This document shows positions 57,450 through 64,000 of a stretch of DNA of 64,000 nucleotides, piece after piece (within the stretch, counting starts at the first letter, position 1; each line of letters opens with the position of its first letter). Source of the DNA: Flavobacterium hiemivividum (lineage in GTDB: Bacteria; Bacteroidota; Bacteroidia; Flavobacteriales; Flavobacteriaceae); the NCBI RefSeq assembly GCF_004349145.1, contig NZ_SMFO01000001.1, forward strand, positions 124,001 to 188,000, read 5' to 3'. Both the position numbers and the translations under genes were made by a program. The notes under the pieces were generated by a model. That model ran no database searches, was not told the origin of the DNA, and saw only the letters and a list, made by a program, of their open reading frames with translations.

Positions 57450-58109
57450 TTAATTTAGCTTTTCAGCTTCTACGGTAATTTTGTTGATAGTTTCATCTGA
57501 ATTTACTCCTAAACCTTCTTGTTGATAGGCCAGCTCCCCTTCTGCGTTAAAAACGCTAATAATATTAGAATGAGAAAAATCTAAAGGAGAGATTTTCTTG
57601 TAGTTTACTGCTAAAACCGCGGCAAACTCACGAGTATTCTCTTCCGTAGAACGTAGAAAAACCCATTGATCGCCCTCCATTTTATTTTCGATAGCAAATG
57701 ATTTTAGCCTTTTTGGAGTATCGACGCTAGGATCAATACTTACTAAAACGAATTTTACATTGTCTTTTATTTTTGCAGGGATGCGCTGCTCAATATTTCT
57801 CATATCAGCAACTAATCTTGGACAAGCCGCTTTACAAGAAGTATAAATCATAACCATCACAAGAACTTTCCCTCGTAAATCGACCATTTCAATGTCTGTA
57901 TTATTTTGGTCTGTCCATTGAGAAGGTAAATTGTAAATCGATAAGTCTGAAATAGGTTTCACGGCAGCTTTTTCTACTTTCTTTTCGTCTAACTTATCTT
58001 CTGCTTTTACTTTATTACATGATTGAAGTGATACCAGAAGTAGGACTAAACCTAAAAACAGTCTGATGCTCCTATCACTGTAAAATTTTATATTTTTATG
58101 TGATTTCAT
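57450..58109 (-). CDS. SCO1/SenC-type copper chaperone lipoprotein
   Basis: A periplasmic thioredoxin-fold protein that delivers copper to cuproenzymes, 219 residues. The signal peptide ends in the lipobox LQS-C31. The copper-binding CxxxC is C92-x-x-x-C96 (YTSCKAACPRLV) and the third ligand is H180 (LDFSHSN). These three ligands are all present, so metal binding is likely. The neighbouring NirK needs two copper centres, so this chaperone probably loads it; a cytochrome oxidase role is the usual alternative. Confidence 0.92.
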   Translation of the reverse strand: MKSHKNIKFYSDRSIRLFLGLVLLLVSLQSCNKVKAEDKLDEKKVEKAAVKPISDLSIYNLPSQWTDQNNTDIEMVDLRGKVLVMVMIYTSCKAACPRLVADMRNIEQRIPAKIKDNVKFVLVSIDPSVDTPKRLKSFAIENKMEGDQWVFLRSTEENTREFAAVLAVNYKKISPLDFSHSNIISVFNAEGELAYQQEGLGVNSDETINKITVEAEKLN

Positions 58110-58138
58110 TACTTTGAATTTTTATTGATTTTTCAGTG

Positions 58139-58912
58139 CTATTTTTTATCTTTTGCACATCTAAAACCAAGGTTTTTAGTAGTATAACTTGCTTTTAGAC
58201 TTCCTCTAAAAGCATAACGCATAAAAGCGGCATAGTTCATCAAATCGGTTGCATTTACAGATGCGCTTCCGCAAAATAGATTCTTATCTGAATCTTTGTC
58301 TTTCCTGGATTCTCCAGAAAGAAAAATACTGTTGAAGTCTGAAGTCCATTCCCAAACTAATCCATGCATATCATAAACACCCCAATAGTTTTTGAATGTT
58401 TTCCCTACAGGATTGGCATAAGTATTTGGCTTTTCATACCAAGACATTATATATTTATTGAAGCTTTCTTTGGTACGTGCATCGATTCGTTTTTCATCGG
58501 CCATAGCCACATATTCCCATTCGTCCATAGTAGGCAATCGACCACCTTGACATTCGCAATATTTTTTAGCGGCAAACCAGGAAACATTTGTTACTGCTGC
58601 ATTGCTTAAGTTCTTTTTACCGTAATTAAAATCGCTTTCCCATTGCGATAGGTAGCTTTTGTCAGCAAAGATTCCTTTTATTTTAGAACGACTGTTTTCT
58701 GGGTATTTTTTTAAAAACGCTAAAAATTGAGCATTAGTTACTGGGTAAGCGTCAAGATAAAAAGCTTTAACTTCTACTGGTTCTTTAGTTGTGGCACCAT
58801 AGAGGGGAACAAAAGCTCCCCTTTCTATAGTAACCATTTTAGACTCTTGAGCCCATAGCGATGCTGCTATTAGTGATATAAATAATGACAAAACTATTTT
58901 CCTTTTTAACAT
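58139..58912 (-). CDS. NirV-like formylglycine-generating-enzyme-fold protein
   Basis: A 257-residue exported protein (signal peptide ending SLWAQE) with the FGE/SUMF1 fold: YPVTNAQFLAFLKKYPEN, GGRLPTMDEWEYVAMAD, VWEWTSDFN and the C-terminal NLGFRCAKD. At the place of the two catalytic cysteines of true FGE (before NLGFRCA) the sequence has NYAAFMRYAFRGS, with no cysteine, so it is unlikely to make formylglycine. Genes like this next to nirK are called nirV in other bacteria. The function is unknown. Confidence 0.85.
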   Translation of the reverse strand: MLKRKIVLSLFISLIAASLWAQESKMVTIERGAFVPLYGATTKEPVEVKAFYLDAYPVTNAQFLAFLKKYPENSRSKIKGIFADKSYLSQWESDFNYGKKNLSNAAVTNVSWFAAKKYCECQGGRLPTMDEWEYVAMADEKRIDARTKESFNKYIMSWYEKPNTYANPVGKTFKNYWGVYDMHGLVWEWTSDFNSIFLSGESRKDKDSDKNLFCGSASVNATDLMNYAAFMRYAFRGSLKASYTTKNLGFRCAKDKK

Positions 58913-58940
58913 GGCTATTTTTTTATTGGTTTTAAATGTA

Positions 58941-59318
58941 TTATTTTCTTTGGGCTTTAACCATTGCTGGTGTTACAACCGTTTTGTTATTTCCCCAGCT
59001 TGCATAAACATAGGTCATTACATCAGCTGCTTGTTGATCACTTAAAGTTTGAATTGGCATTTCACCATTAAATTTTTTGCCATTTACTGTAATTGGTCCC
59101 TTAAGTCCTTTTACAACTCCTTTAATTGCTCTATTTACATCTTTGTTTAGGTAATCTGACTTAGCCAAGGGAGGAAAAGCACTAGGAATTCCTTGCCCTG
59201 TAGTTTGATGACAAGCGATACAAACTTGACTATAGATTTTTTTTCCTTTTTCAGCACTTTGACTGTATCCTTGTACGGCTAGTGCCAACATTGCGATTGA
59301 AAAAATATACTTTTTCAT
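58941..59318 (-). CDS. Periplasmic cytochrome c (class I), NirK-operon
   Basis: A 125-residue monoheme cytochrome c with signal peptide (cleavage after GYSQ). The heme motif is CIACH (C33, C36, H37). A Met in GEMPIQ is the probable sixth ligand. It is strikingly similar to the C-terminal domain of the adjacent Nir[12 protein letters not shown] and SWGNNKTVV occur in both. It probably donates electrons to NirK or to that domain. It is 34 nt after nirK. Confidence 0.93.
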   Translation of the reverse strand: MKKYIFSIAMLALAVQGYSQSAEKGKKIYSQVCIACHQTTGQGIPSAFPPLAKSDYLNKDVNRAIKGVVKGLKGPITVNGKKFNGEMPIQTLSDQQAADVMTYVYASWGNNKTVVTPAMVKAQRK

Positions 59319-59352
59319 GTTTTAATTATTTAGTATTAGTAATCTTGATTTA

Positions 59353-60843
59353 TTATTCGTGAATATCTTTCACTTTTGGAGTAGGTTTAGCTCTAAGCGC
59401 TTTTACTTTTGCAGGGCTTACAACTGTTTTATTATTTCCCCAACTGTTATATACATAAGTGATAACATCAGCTACTTCTTCATCAGTCAGGTTTTGACTT
59501 GTCATCACATTATTATACTTTTTACCATTCACCGTAATTTCTCCGCTTAATCCGTGTAATATAGCATTCACTGCACGATCAGCATCAGCATTTAAGTAAT
59601 CAGACTTCGCTAGCGGTGGGAAAGCATTTGGAACTCCTTGCCCTTCTCCTTGGTGACAAGCAAAACAAGTTCTTCCATACAATTCTTTACCAGAACTAAT
59701 TTGCTGTGCAACTGTTTTTGCTACAGTAGGTTTTGATGTGCCATTCACTTTTGGCATATTTTGAATTGTTCCTCCTTCAGGCAAATAAATTCCTTCTTGA
59801 ATAGTTCCAGAATATACTTTTTTGTTATCGTCTCCTTCGACTTTTAACATCCCCAAAGCTCCTTTATTGAAAGCTCTAAAGATAGAGTGATCTACCAGAA
59901 TAAATGTACCTGGAACATCTACTTTAAACTCAACTATTGCAGCACCACCAGCAGGAATCAATGTTGTTTGAACATTTGTATTAATCAAATCTCCACCTTC
60001 AATGTGCACTTTGTCGAATATCTCACCAATTGCGTGAAAAGAAGACACTAAGTTAGGACCACCGTTACCCATATAAATACGTACTGTTTCTCCTCTTTTG
60101 GCAGTCAATGACTTATCACCTGTTAAAGCTCCTACACTACCGTTAAAAACTACATAATCTGGTTGTTCTTTAATGGCTTTATTCATGTCGAATGGCTGAT
60201 TTCCTGGTTCTCCATAAGCACCTTTAGTATAGAAATCTCCTTGCATTACGTAGTATTCCTTATCAACTGGAGGTAAACCACCTTCTGGCTCCACTAGAAT
60301 CAAACCATACATTCCATTTGCGATGTGCATTCCTACCGGCGCTGTAGCACAATGGTAAACATACAAACCTGGATTTAATGTTTTAAAATTAAATACTTTT
60401 TCGTGTCCCGGTGCTACAAGTGAGGAAGTCGCTCCTCCTCCTGGTCCAGTCACCGCATGTAAATCGATGTTGTGCGGCATTTTATTATCCGGATGGTTTT
60501 TCAAATGAAATTCTACTTCATCACCAACGCGTGTTCTAATGAAACTTCCAGGAACTGATCCGCCAAATGTCCAATAGGTATATTTCACACCATCTACCAT
60601 TTCGCCTTCTTGTTCTTTAATTTCCATATTTACCACCAGTTTCATCGCAGCACGATCTCCAACTGGTTTCGGTACAAAGGGCGGAGCTGTAAGTTCTGCC
60701 GTCTGTTGCCCTTCTACTTTAATATTTTCATAATATTTTGCATCTTTATCATCTTTCTTAGCACAGGAAAACACTCCGAATGCGAGAAGAAATACAACAG
60801 CAACTAGCTTACTTTTTTGGGTAAAATTGAATTGAGTCCTCAT
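59353..60843 (-). CDS. nirK: Copper nitrite reductase fused to cytochrome c
   Basis: A periplasmic lipoprotein (lipobox FGVFS-C27) that reduces nitrite to nitric oxide. The cupredoxin part (about 60-345) is of the AniA-like class. Type 1 copper ligands: H124, C165, H173, M178. Type 2: H129, H164, H319. Catalytic D127 and H270 are also present, so the enzyme looks intact. A C-terminal cytochrome c domain (about 380-480) has CFACH (C393, C396, H397) and probably feeds electrons directly. It is preceded by a palindrome of FNR type and a near-consensus -7 box. The product NO is not removed by any gene in the window except through ric-type repair. Confidence 0.96.
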   Translation of the reverse strand: MRTQFNFTQKSKLVAVVFLLAFGVFSCAKKDDKDAKYYENIKVEGQQTAELTAPPFVPKPVGDRAAMKLVVNMEIKEQEGEMVDGVKYTYWTFGGSVPGSFIRTRVGDEVEFHLKNHPDNKMPHNIDLHAVTGPGGGATSSLVAPGHEKVFNFKTLNPGLYVYHCATAPVGMHIANGMYGLILVEPEGGLPPVDKEYYVMQGDFYTKGAYGEPGNQPFDMNKAIKEQPDYVVFNGSVGALTGDKSLTAKRGETVRIYMGNGGPNLVSSFHAIGEIFDKVHIEGGDLINTNVQTTLIPAGGAAIVEFKVDVPGTFILVDHSIFRAFNKGALGMLKVEGDDNKKVYSGTIQEGIYLPEGGTIQNMPKVNGTSKPTVAKTVAQQISSGKELYGRTCFACHQGEGQGVPNAFPPLAKSDYLNADADRAVNAILHGLSGEITVNGKKYNNVMTSQNLTDEEVADVITYVYNSWGNNKTVVSPAKVKALRAKPTPKVKDIHE

Positions 60844-60878
60844 AATAATTGGGTTTGAATTTATCTTGATTTATAGTG

Positions 60879-60886
60879 TAAATTTA
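60879..60886 (-). promoter_or_regulatory. Putative nirK promoter, -7 TAAATTTA
   Basis: The minus strand reads TAAATTTA, one mismatch from TAnnTTTG, 35 nt before the nirK start codon. It is exactly 22 nt downstream of an FNR-type palindrome. Confidence 0.5.
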
Positions 60887-60908
60887 AAGGATGTTTTTGT
60901 CCTTTATT

Positions 60909-60922
60909 ATGACATTTATCAT
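60909..60922 (-). promoter_or_regulatory. FNR/DNR-type operator before nirK
   Basis: ATGAT-AAAT-GTCAT on the minus strand resembles the FNR-type consensus TTGAT-N4-ATCAA. Its centre is 36.5 nt upstream of the end of the -7 box, which places it near -41.5 relative to the predicted start, the usual activating position. Confidence 0.55.
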
Positions 60923-60946
60923 GTTCTTAACTTTATTTTAAGAATT

Positions 60947-61138
60947 TTATTTCAACAGAATTAAAAGCGCAATAATCAAAAGTAAGGTGGAAATTAAACT
61001 CACTTTCCAAAAAGAATTCGCCTTCTTTAATTCCATAACATCAAACGCAACTAATAAGAATTTAATTCCTATAAAAATTAAAAAGGTGACCAGGGTTCCT
61101 CCCAAAAAGAATGCTCTTGCTTGTGATTTTGAAAGCAT
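60947..61138 (-). CDS. Small membrane protein at the head of the nir operon
   Basis: A 63-residue protein with two hydrophobic segments (about 12-32 and 46-62) joined by a short polar loop ELKKANSFWK. It has no metal-binding or catalytic motif I recognise. It has its own FNR-type palindrome and -7-like box upstream with the same spacing as nirK. It is 103 nt before nirK on the same strand. A role in the nitrite/oxygen response, perhaps membrane anchoring or assembly, is inference. Confidence 0.7.
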   Translation of the reverse strand: MLSKSQARAFFLGGTLVTFLIFIGIKFLLVAFDVMELKKANSFWKVSLISTLLLIIALLILLK

Positions 61139-61215
61139 AATTGTCAGTTTTTGTTAGTTAATAATAAGCTGTTTGTTTTTAATAACAGACAAGTATGTCT
61201 TTTATTAGGATAATG

Positions 61216-61223
61216 CAAATTAA
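61216..61223 (-). promoter_or_regulatory. Putative promoter of the small membrane protein gene, -7 TTAATTTG
   Basis: The minus strand reads TTAATTTG, one mismatch from TAnnTTTG. It lies 22 nt downstream of an FNR-type palindrome and about 77 nt before the start codon. Confidence 0.45.
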
Positions 61224-61245
61224 TGGCATAAAATAAATTCAAAAT

Positions 61246-61259
61246 ATGATTAAAATCAT
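61246..61259. promoter_or_regulatory. FNR/DNR-type operator between the small membrane gene and ric
   Basis: ATGAT-TAAA-ATCAT, a perfect palindrome that extends to AATATGATT-AA-AATCATATT (61243-61262). The core TGAT-N4-ATCA is the FNR consensus. It is 22 nt from the minus-strand -7 box at 61216-61223, exactly as for nirK. Confidence 0.65.
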
Positions 61260-61310
61260 ATTCGATCTATTCTTTATCTAAAACCTTCTATTATAAAAAA
61301 TAGAGAAGAA

Positions 61311-61343
61311 AATTGTTTTATAAACTATTATAAAACAACAATT
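61311..61343. promoter_or_regulatory. Long dyad upstream of ric
   Basis: AATTGTTTTATAA (61311-61323) and TTATAAAACAACAATT (61328-61343) form a long inverted repeat, the right arm having three extra bases. An overlapping inverted pair AAACAAC (61333-61339) / GTTGTTT (61356-61362) lies beside it. This lies about 65 nt upstream of the ric -7 box and could bind a NO- or oxygen-responsive regulator. Confidence 0.45.
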
Positions 61344-61382
61344 TATCAATAAAAAGTTGTTTGTAATTTTATTAAGGATAAA

Positions 61383-61415
61383 TTTGTCTTTTATTCAAAA
61401 ATTAGATTACATTTG
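61383..61415 (+). promoter_or_regulatory. ric promoter
   Basis: TTTG (61383-61386), 21 nt, then TACATTTG (61408-61415) match both Bacteroidota promoter elements. The -7 box is 31 nt before the ATG at 61447 and lies inside the longest open frame, supporting that start. Confidence 0.7.
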
Positions 61416-61446
61416 TATAAATATTTATAAAATAAAAACAATAATT

Positions 61447-62178
61447 ATGGAAACTTTAGAGAAAATAACAATTGGAGAATATGTAGCAAAAGATTTTAGA
61501 ACCGCAGCAATATTTTCAAAATACGGTATTGATTTTTGTTGCAAAGGAAACAGGACGATTGAAGAAGCATGCGATAAAAAAAATATTGATACAAATGAAA
61601 TAATGCAACAGTTAGACACTGTTTTAGCAACTAAGAATGATAACGCTATTGATTTTAAATCATGGCCATTAGATTTACTAGCAGATTATATTGAGAAAAC
61701 GCATCACCGATATGTAGAAGAAAAAACACAAATTCTACTGCCATTTTTAGATAAACTATGCAAAGTACATGGAGCGAGTCATCCTGAACTATTTGAAATT
61801 AACAAATTGTTCCTGGGTTGCGCTGGAGAAATGGCACAACACATGAAAAAAGAAGAGTTGATGTTATTCCCTTTCATCAAGAAAATGGCAAAAGCAAGTC
61901 TTACAGATGAACTTATTGCAGCGCCTCATTTTGGAACTGTAAAAAATCCTATTGCGATGATGATGGCCGAACATGAAGCGGAAGGGGATCGTTTTGACAA
62001 AATTGTTTCACTAACAAATAATTACACACCGCCAGCTGATGCTTGTAGTACGTATAAAGTGACTTTTGCAATGTTGTCTGATTTCGAACAAGATTTACAT
62101 AAGCATATTCACCTTGAAAACAACATTTTGTTCCCAGCTGCTGCACTTTTAGAAAAGAAATTCGCTGCTCAAGAATAA
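61447..62178 (+). CDS. ric: Iron-sulfur cluster repair di-iron protein (RIC/YtfE/ScdA)
   Basis: Repairs Fe-S centres damaged by nitric oxide or oxidants. It has 243 residues from the ATG at 61447; an upstream TTG would include the promoter. The N-terminal ScdA domain has the conserved GIDFCCKGNRTIEEAC (C31, C32). A hemerythrin-like di-iron domain follows with H86, H112, H132, E136, H176 and H218/E224-type ligands (EKTHHRYV, HMKKEELMLFPF, AEHEAEG, HKHIHLENNILFP). It is divergent from the NO-generating NirK operon, which fits a protective role. Confidence 0.94.
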   Translation: METLEKITIGEYVAKDFRTAAIFSKYGIDFCCKGNRTIEEACDKKNIDTNEIMQQLDTVLATKNDNAIDFKSWPLDLLADYIEKTHHRYVEEKTQILLPFLDKLCKVHGASHPELFEINKLFLGCAGEMAQHMKKEELMLFPFIKKMAKASLTDELIAAPHFGTVKNPIAMMMAEHEAEGDRFDKIVSLTNNYTPPADACSTYKVTFAMLSDFEQDLHKHIHLENNILFPAAALLEKKFAAQE

Positions 62179-62480
62179 ATATAAAGTCCCAATAATACAT
62201 ACCCGAAGACTAACCAAAATAATAAGTGGATAATACCTTTTTTACCACATAGAAAAATAGTGAAACAATATAATTTAAGGCATCTCGAGGAATCATTTAT
62301 TCATAACAATTGGGCTTCCTGACTTAAATACAATGCCTTTCATTTATTCCTTCAGTTTTATGATTCTATGTGGTTTTTTTTTCAAAAATCACAGAATAAA
62401 ACCTTTTTCAGCTTCGCTCCACTTACTGCGGCAGTCAAGATCGAGACAAAAAAACGAACTAACCAAAAACAACCACCGCT
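62179..62480. other. Intergenic region between ric and nrdD
   Basis: A 302-nt AT-rich stretch without a gene. A near-match to the -7 box (TACCTTTT, 62234-62241) is present, but no clear promoter, FNR-type palindrome or terminator was found. Confidence 0.5.
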
Positions 62481-64000
62481 ATGGAGAAATACGTTATCAA
62501 AAGAAACGGCGAATGCAAACCCTTCGAACCCTTTAAAATTAAGGACGCTATTGAAAAAAGTTTTCAAAGTGTTTCCATAGCAATTGATGAAAACATTTTT
62601 GAAAATGTTCTTTTTGAATTAGCGTCTAAAGAAACCTGGGCTGTTGAGGAAATTCAAGACTTAATAGAGAAAATACTTTTCGAAAAAAACTATTTTCAAG
62701 TGATGCGTTCCTTTATGTTATTCAGACATACTCGCAAATTACAACGCGAGCACTTGCATGGATTAAATGCAGATACAACCTATATAGACAGCACTCAAAC
62801 GATCAAAGAGTATATTGAACAAACAGATTGGCGCATTAATGCTAATGCCAATACCTCCTATTCTAATGCGGGTTTGGTCAATAATGTTGCTGGAAAAATC
62901 ATTGCTAATTACTGGCTGGATCAAGTATATACTAAGGAAGAAGGGTATGCACACCGCAATGGAGATATTCACATTCATGATTTAGATTGCTTGACTGGCT
63001 ATTGTGCCGGCTGGAGTTTGCGTGTTTTACTAAACGAAGGTTTTAATGGCGTTCGCGGACGTGTAGAAAGTAAAGCGCCCTCACATTTCAGAGAGGCTTT
63101 AGGCCAAATGTCAAATTTTCTTGGGATTTTGCAAAGCGAATGGGCCGGAGCGCAAGCCTTCAGTTCCTTTGACACTTATTTAGCTCCTTATGTATTCAAA
63201 GATAATTTGCAGTTTGATGATGTACTTAAAGCCGTTCGTGGCTTTGTTTATAATTTGAATGTTCCTGCCCGTTGGGGACAATCTCCTTTCACCAATATAA
63301 CTTTAGATTGGGTAGTTCCCGATGATTTGAAAATTCAAATCCCAACGAAAAATGATTTGCATTTTTTCAAAAATAACACTGATGAATCCATTTTGGCTAG
63401 AGCCAAAGAACGAGGCGTTACAAAATTGACCCATTTGCGCTATGAGCATTTTCAGAAGGAAATGAACCTCATCAATAAAGCTTATTATACAGTGATGACC
63501 GAAGGTGATGCTAATGGCCAACCCTTTACTTTCCCCATTCCCACAGTAAACATTACAGAAGAATTTGATTGGAACGGTGAAAACACCGATTTGCTATTCG
63601 AAAATACAGCCAAAATTGGTTCTTCTTATTTCCAAAATTTCATTGGTAGCCAATACAACTTAGATGAAAATGGTAATAAAGTCGAAAACCCAAATGCCTA
63701 CAAACCCAATGCTGTTCGCAGTATGTGCTGCCGATTGCAATTAGACCTACGCGAATTATTAAAACGCGGAAACGGACTTTTTGGTAGTGCCGAAATGACA
63801 GGAAGTATAGGCGTTGTAACTATTAACATGGCACGTTTAGGTTATTTATTCAAAGGAAACAAAGCCGAGTTATTCCAACAATTAGATCGATTATTATATA
63901 TTTCGAAATCTACTTTAGAGAAAAAGAGAGTCTTTATCCAAGAGATGTACGACCGAGGTTTATATCCCTATACCAAACGTTATTTGCAGCATTTTAGAAA
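62481..64000 (+). CDS. nrdD: Anaerobic ribonucleoside-triphosphate reductase (partial, C-terminus off window)
   Basis: A class III, oxygen-sensitive reductase that makes deoxynucleotides without oxygen. 506 codons are visible from the ATG at 62481 to the window end. The N-terminal ATP-cone domain (KRNGECKPFEPFKIKDAI) is followed by the catalytic domain with NANANTSYSNAGLV, the dHIHD region NGDIHIHDLDCLTGYC and SMCCRLQLDLREL. The glycyl-radical site and the C-terminal zinc site are outside. Its activase NrdG would be expected downstream. Together with nirK and ric it suggests growth with little or no oxygen. Confidence 0.95.
   Translation, partial: MEKYVIKRNGECKPFEPFKIKDAIEKSFQSVSIAIDENIFENVLFELASKETWAVEEIQDLIEKILFEKNYFQVMRSFMLFRHTRKLQREHLHGLNADTTYIDSTQTIKEYIEQTDWRINANANTSYSNAGLVNNVAGKIIANYWLDQVYTKEEGYAHRNGDIHIHDLDCLTGYCAGWSLRVLLNEGFNGVRGRVESKAPSHFREALGQMSNFLGILQSEWAGAQAFSSFDTYLAPYVFKDNLQFDDVLKAVRGFVYNLNVPARWGQSPFTNITLDWVVPDDLKIQIPTKNDLHFFKNNTDESILARAKERGVTKLTHLRYEHFQKEMNLINKAYYTVMTEGDANGQPFTFPIPTVNITEEFDWNGENTDLLFENTAKIGSSYFQNFIGSQYNLDENGNKVENPNAYKPNAVRSMCCRLQLDLRELLKRGNGLFGSAEMTGSIGVVTINMARLGYLFKGNKAELFQQLDRLLYISKSTLEKKRVFIQEMYDRGLYPYTKRYLQHFR

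Noticed and set aside
62333..62580. Overlapping short plus-strand frames before nrdD
   Set aside because: They run into the nrdD start in other frames and have biased, protein-unlike composition; nrdD begins cleanly at 62481.

Overview
The window is chromosomal DNA of a Bacteroidota member, most likely a Flavobacterium or close flavobacterial relative. The evidence is AT-rich sequence, three SusC/SusD outer-membrane pairs, family-typical proteins (DUF2851, DUF3467, a Porin_10-like barrel), few Shine-Dalgarno sites, and many -7 elements of the Bacteroidota form TAnnTTTG. No phage, insertion sequence or CRISPR array was seen.

Layout. 1-5.0 kb: acnA (runs off the left edge) and acnB, both minus strand. 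5.0-10 kb: a MoxR ATPase, a SurA-like parvulin isomerase, prfC on the plus strand, and a small exported protein. 10.2-25.5 kb, all minus strand: the core expression block. In transcription order it reads rpsU, xerC, raiA, tRNA-Thr(UGU), tRNA-Tyr, tRNA-Thr(GGU), tuf, tRNA-Trp, secE, nusG, rplK, rplA, rplJ, rplL, rpoB, rpoC and a DUF3467 gene. 25.7-35.6 kb: an acyl-CoA dehydrogenase, an NSS-family sodium symporter with a previously unlisted 54-residue partner, a ComEA-like HhH protein, a PspC-like protein, DUF2851, a DEDDh exonuclease, cystathionine beta-synthase and a porin. 35.8-51.4 kb: three SusC/SusD pairs, with rnhB inserted on the opposite strand. 51.8-56.1 kb: lipB, a lipoprotein, lysS and a sugar-epimerase-like cupin.

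56.2-64 kb is the most distinctive part. A minus-strand operon encodes a small membrane protein, a copper nitrite reductase (NirK) fused to cytochrome c, a free cytochrome c almost matching the fused domain, a NirV-like FGE-fold protein, a SCO copper chaperone and an alginate-export-type porin. Divergent from it are ric (repair of nitrosatively damaged Fe-S and di-iron centres) and nrdD (anaerobic ribonucleotide reductase, runs off the right edge). Two FNR/DNR-type palindromes sit exactly 22 nt upstream of a near-consensus -7 box, one before nirK and one before the small membrane gene. Together this looks like an oxygen/NO-controlled module for nitrite respiration and anaerobic DNA precursor synthesis.

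Other points of interest: two copies, in opposite orientation, of a structured intergenic element, each ending exactly 131 nt before a translation gene (rpsU and lysS); a promoter for the tRNA-tuf operon whose start point falls inside the upstream terminator hairpin; and long dyads in the rplL-rpoB, rpoB-rpoC and pre-ric gaps. All function calls rest on reading motifs and gene order by eye; no database search was possible.
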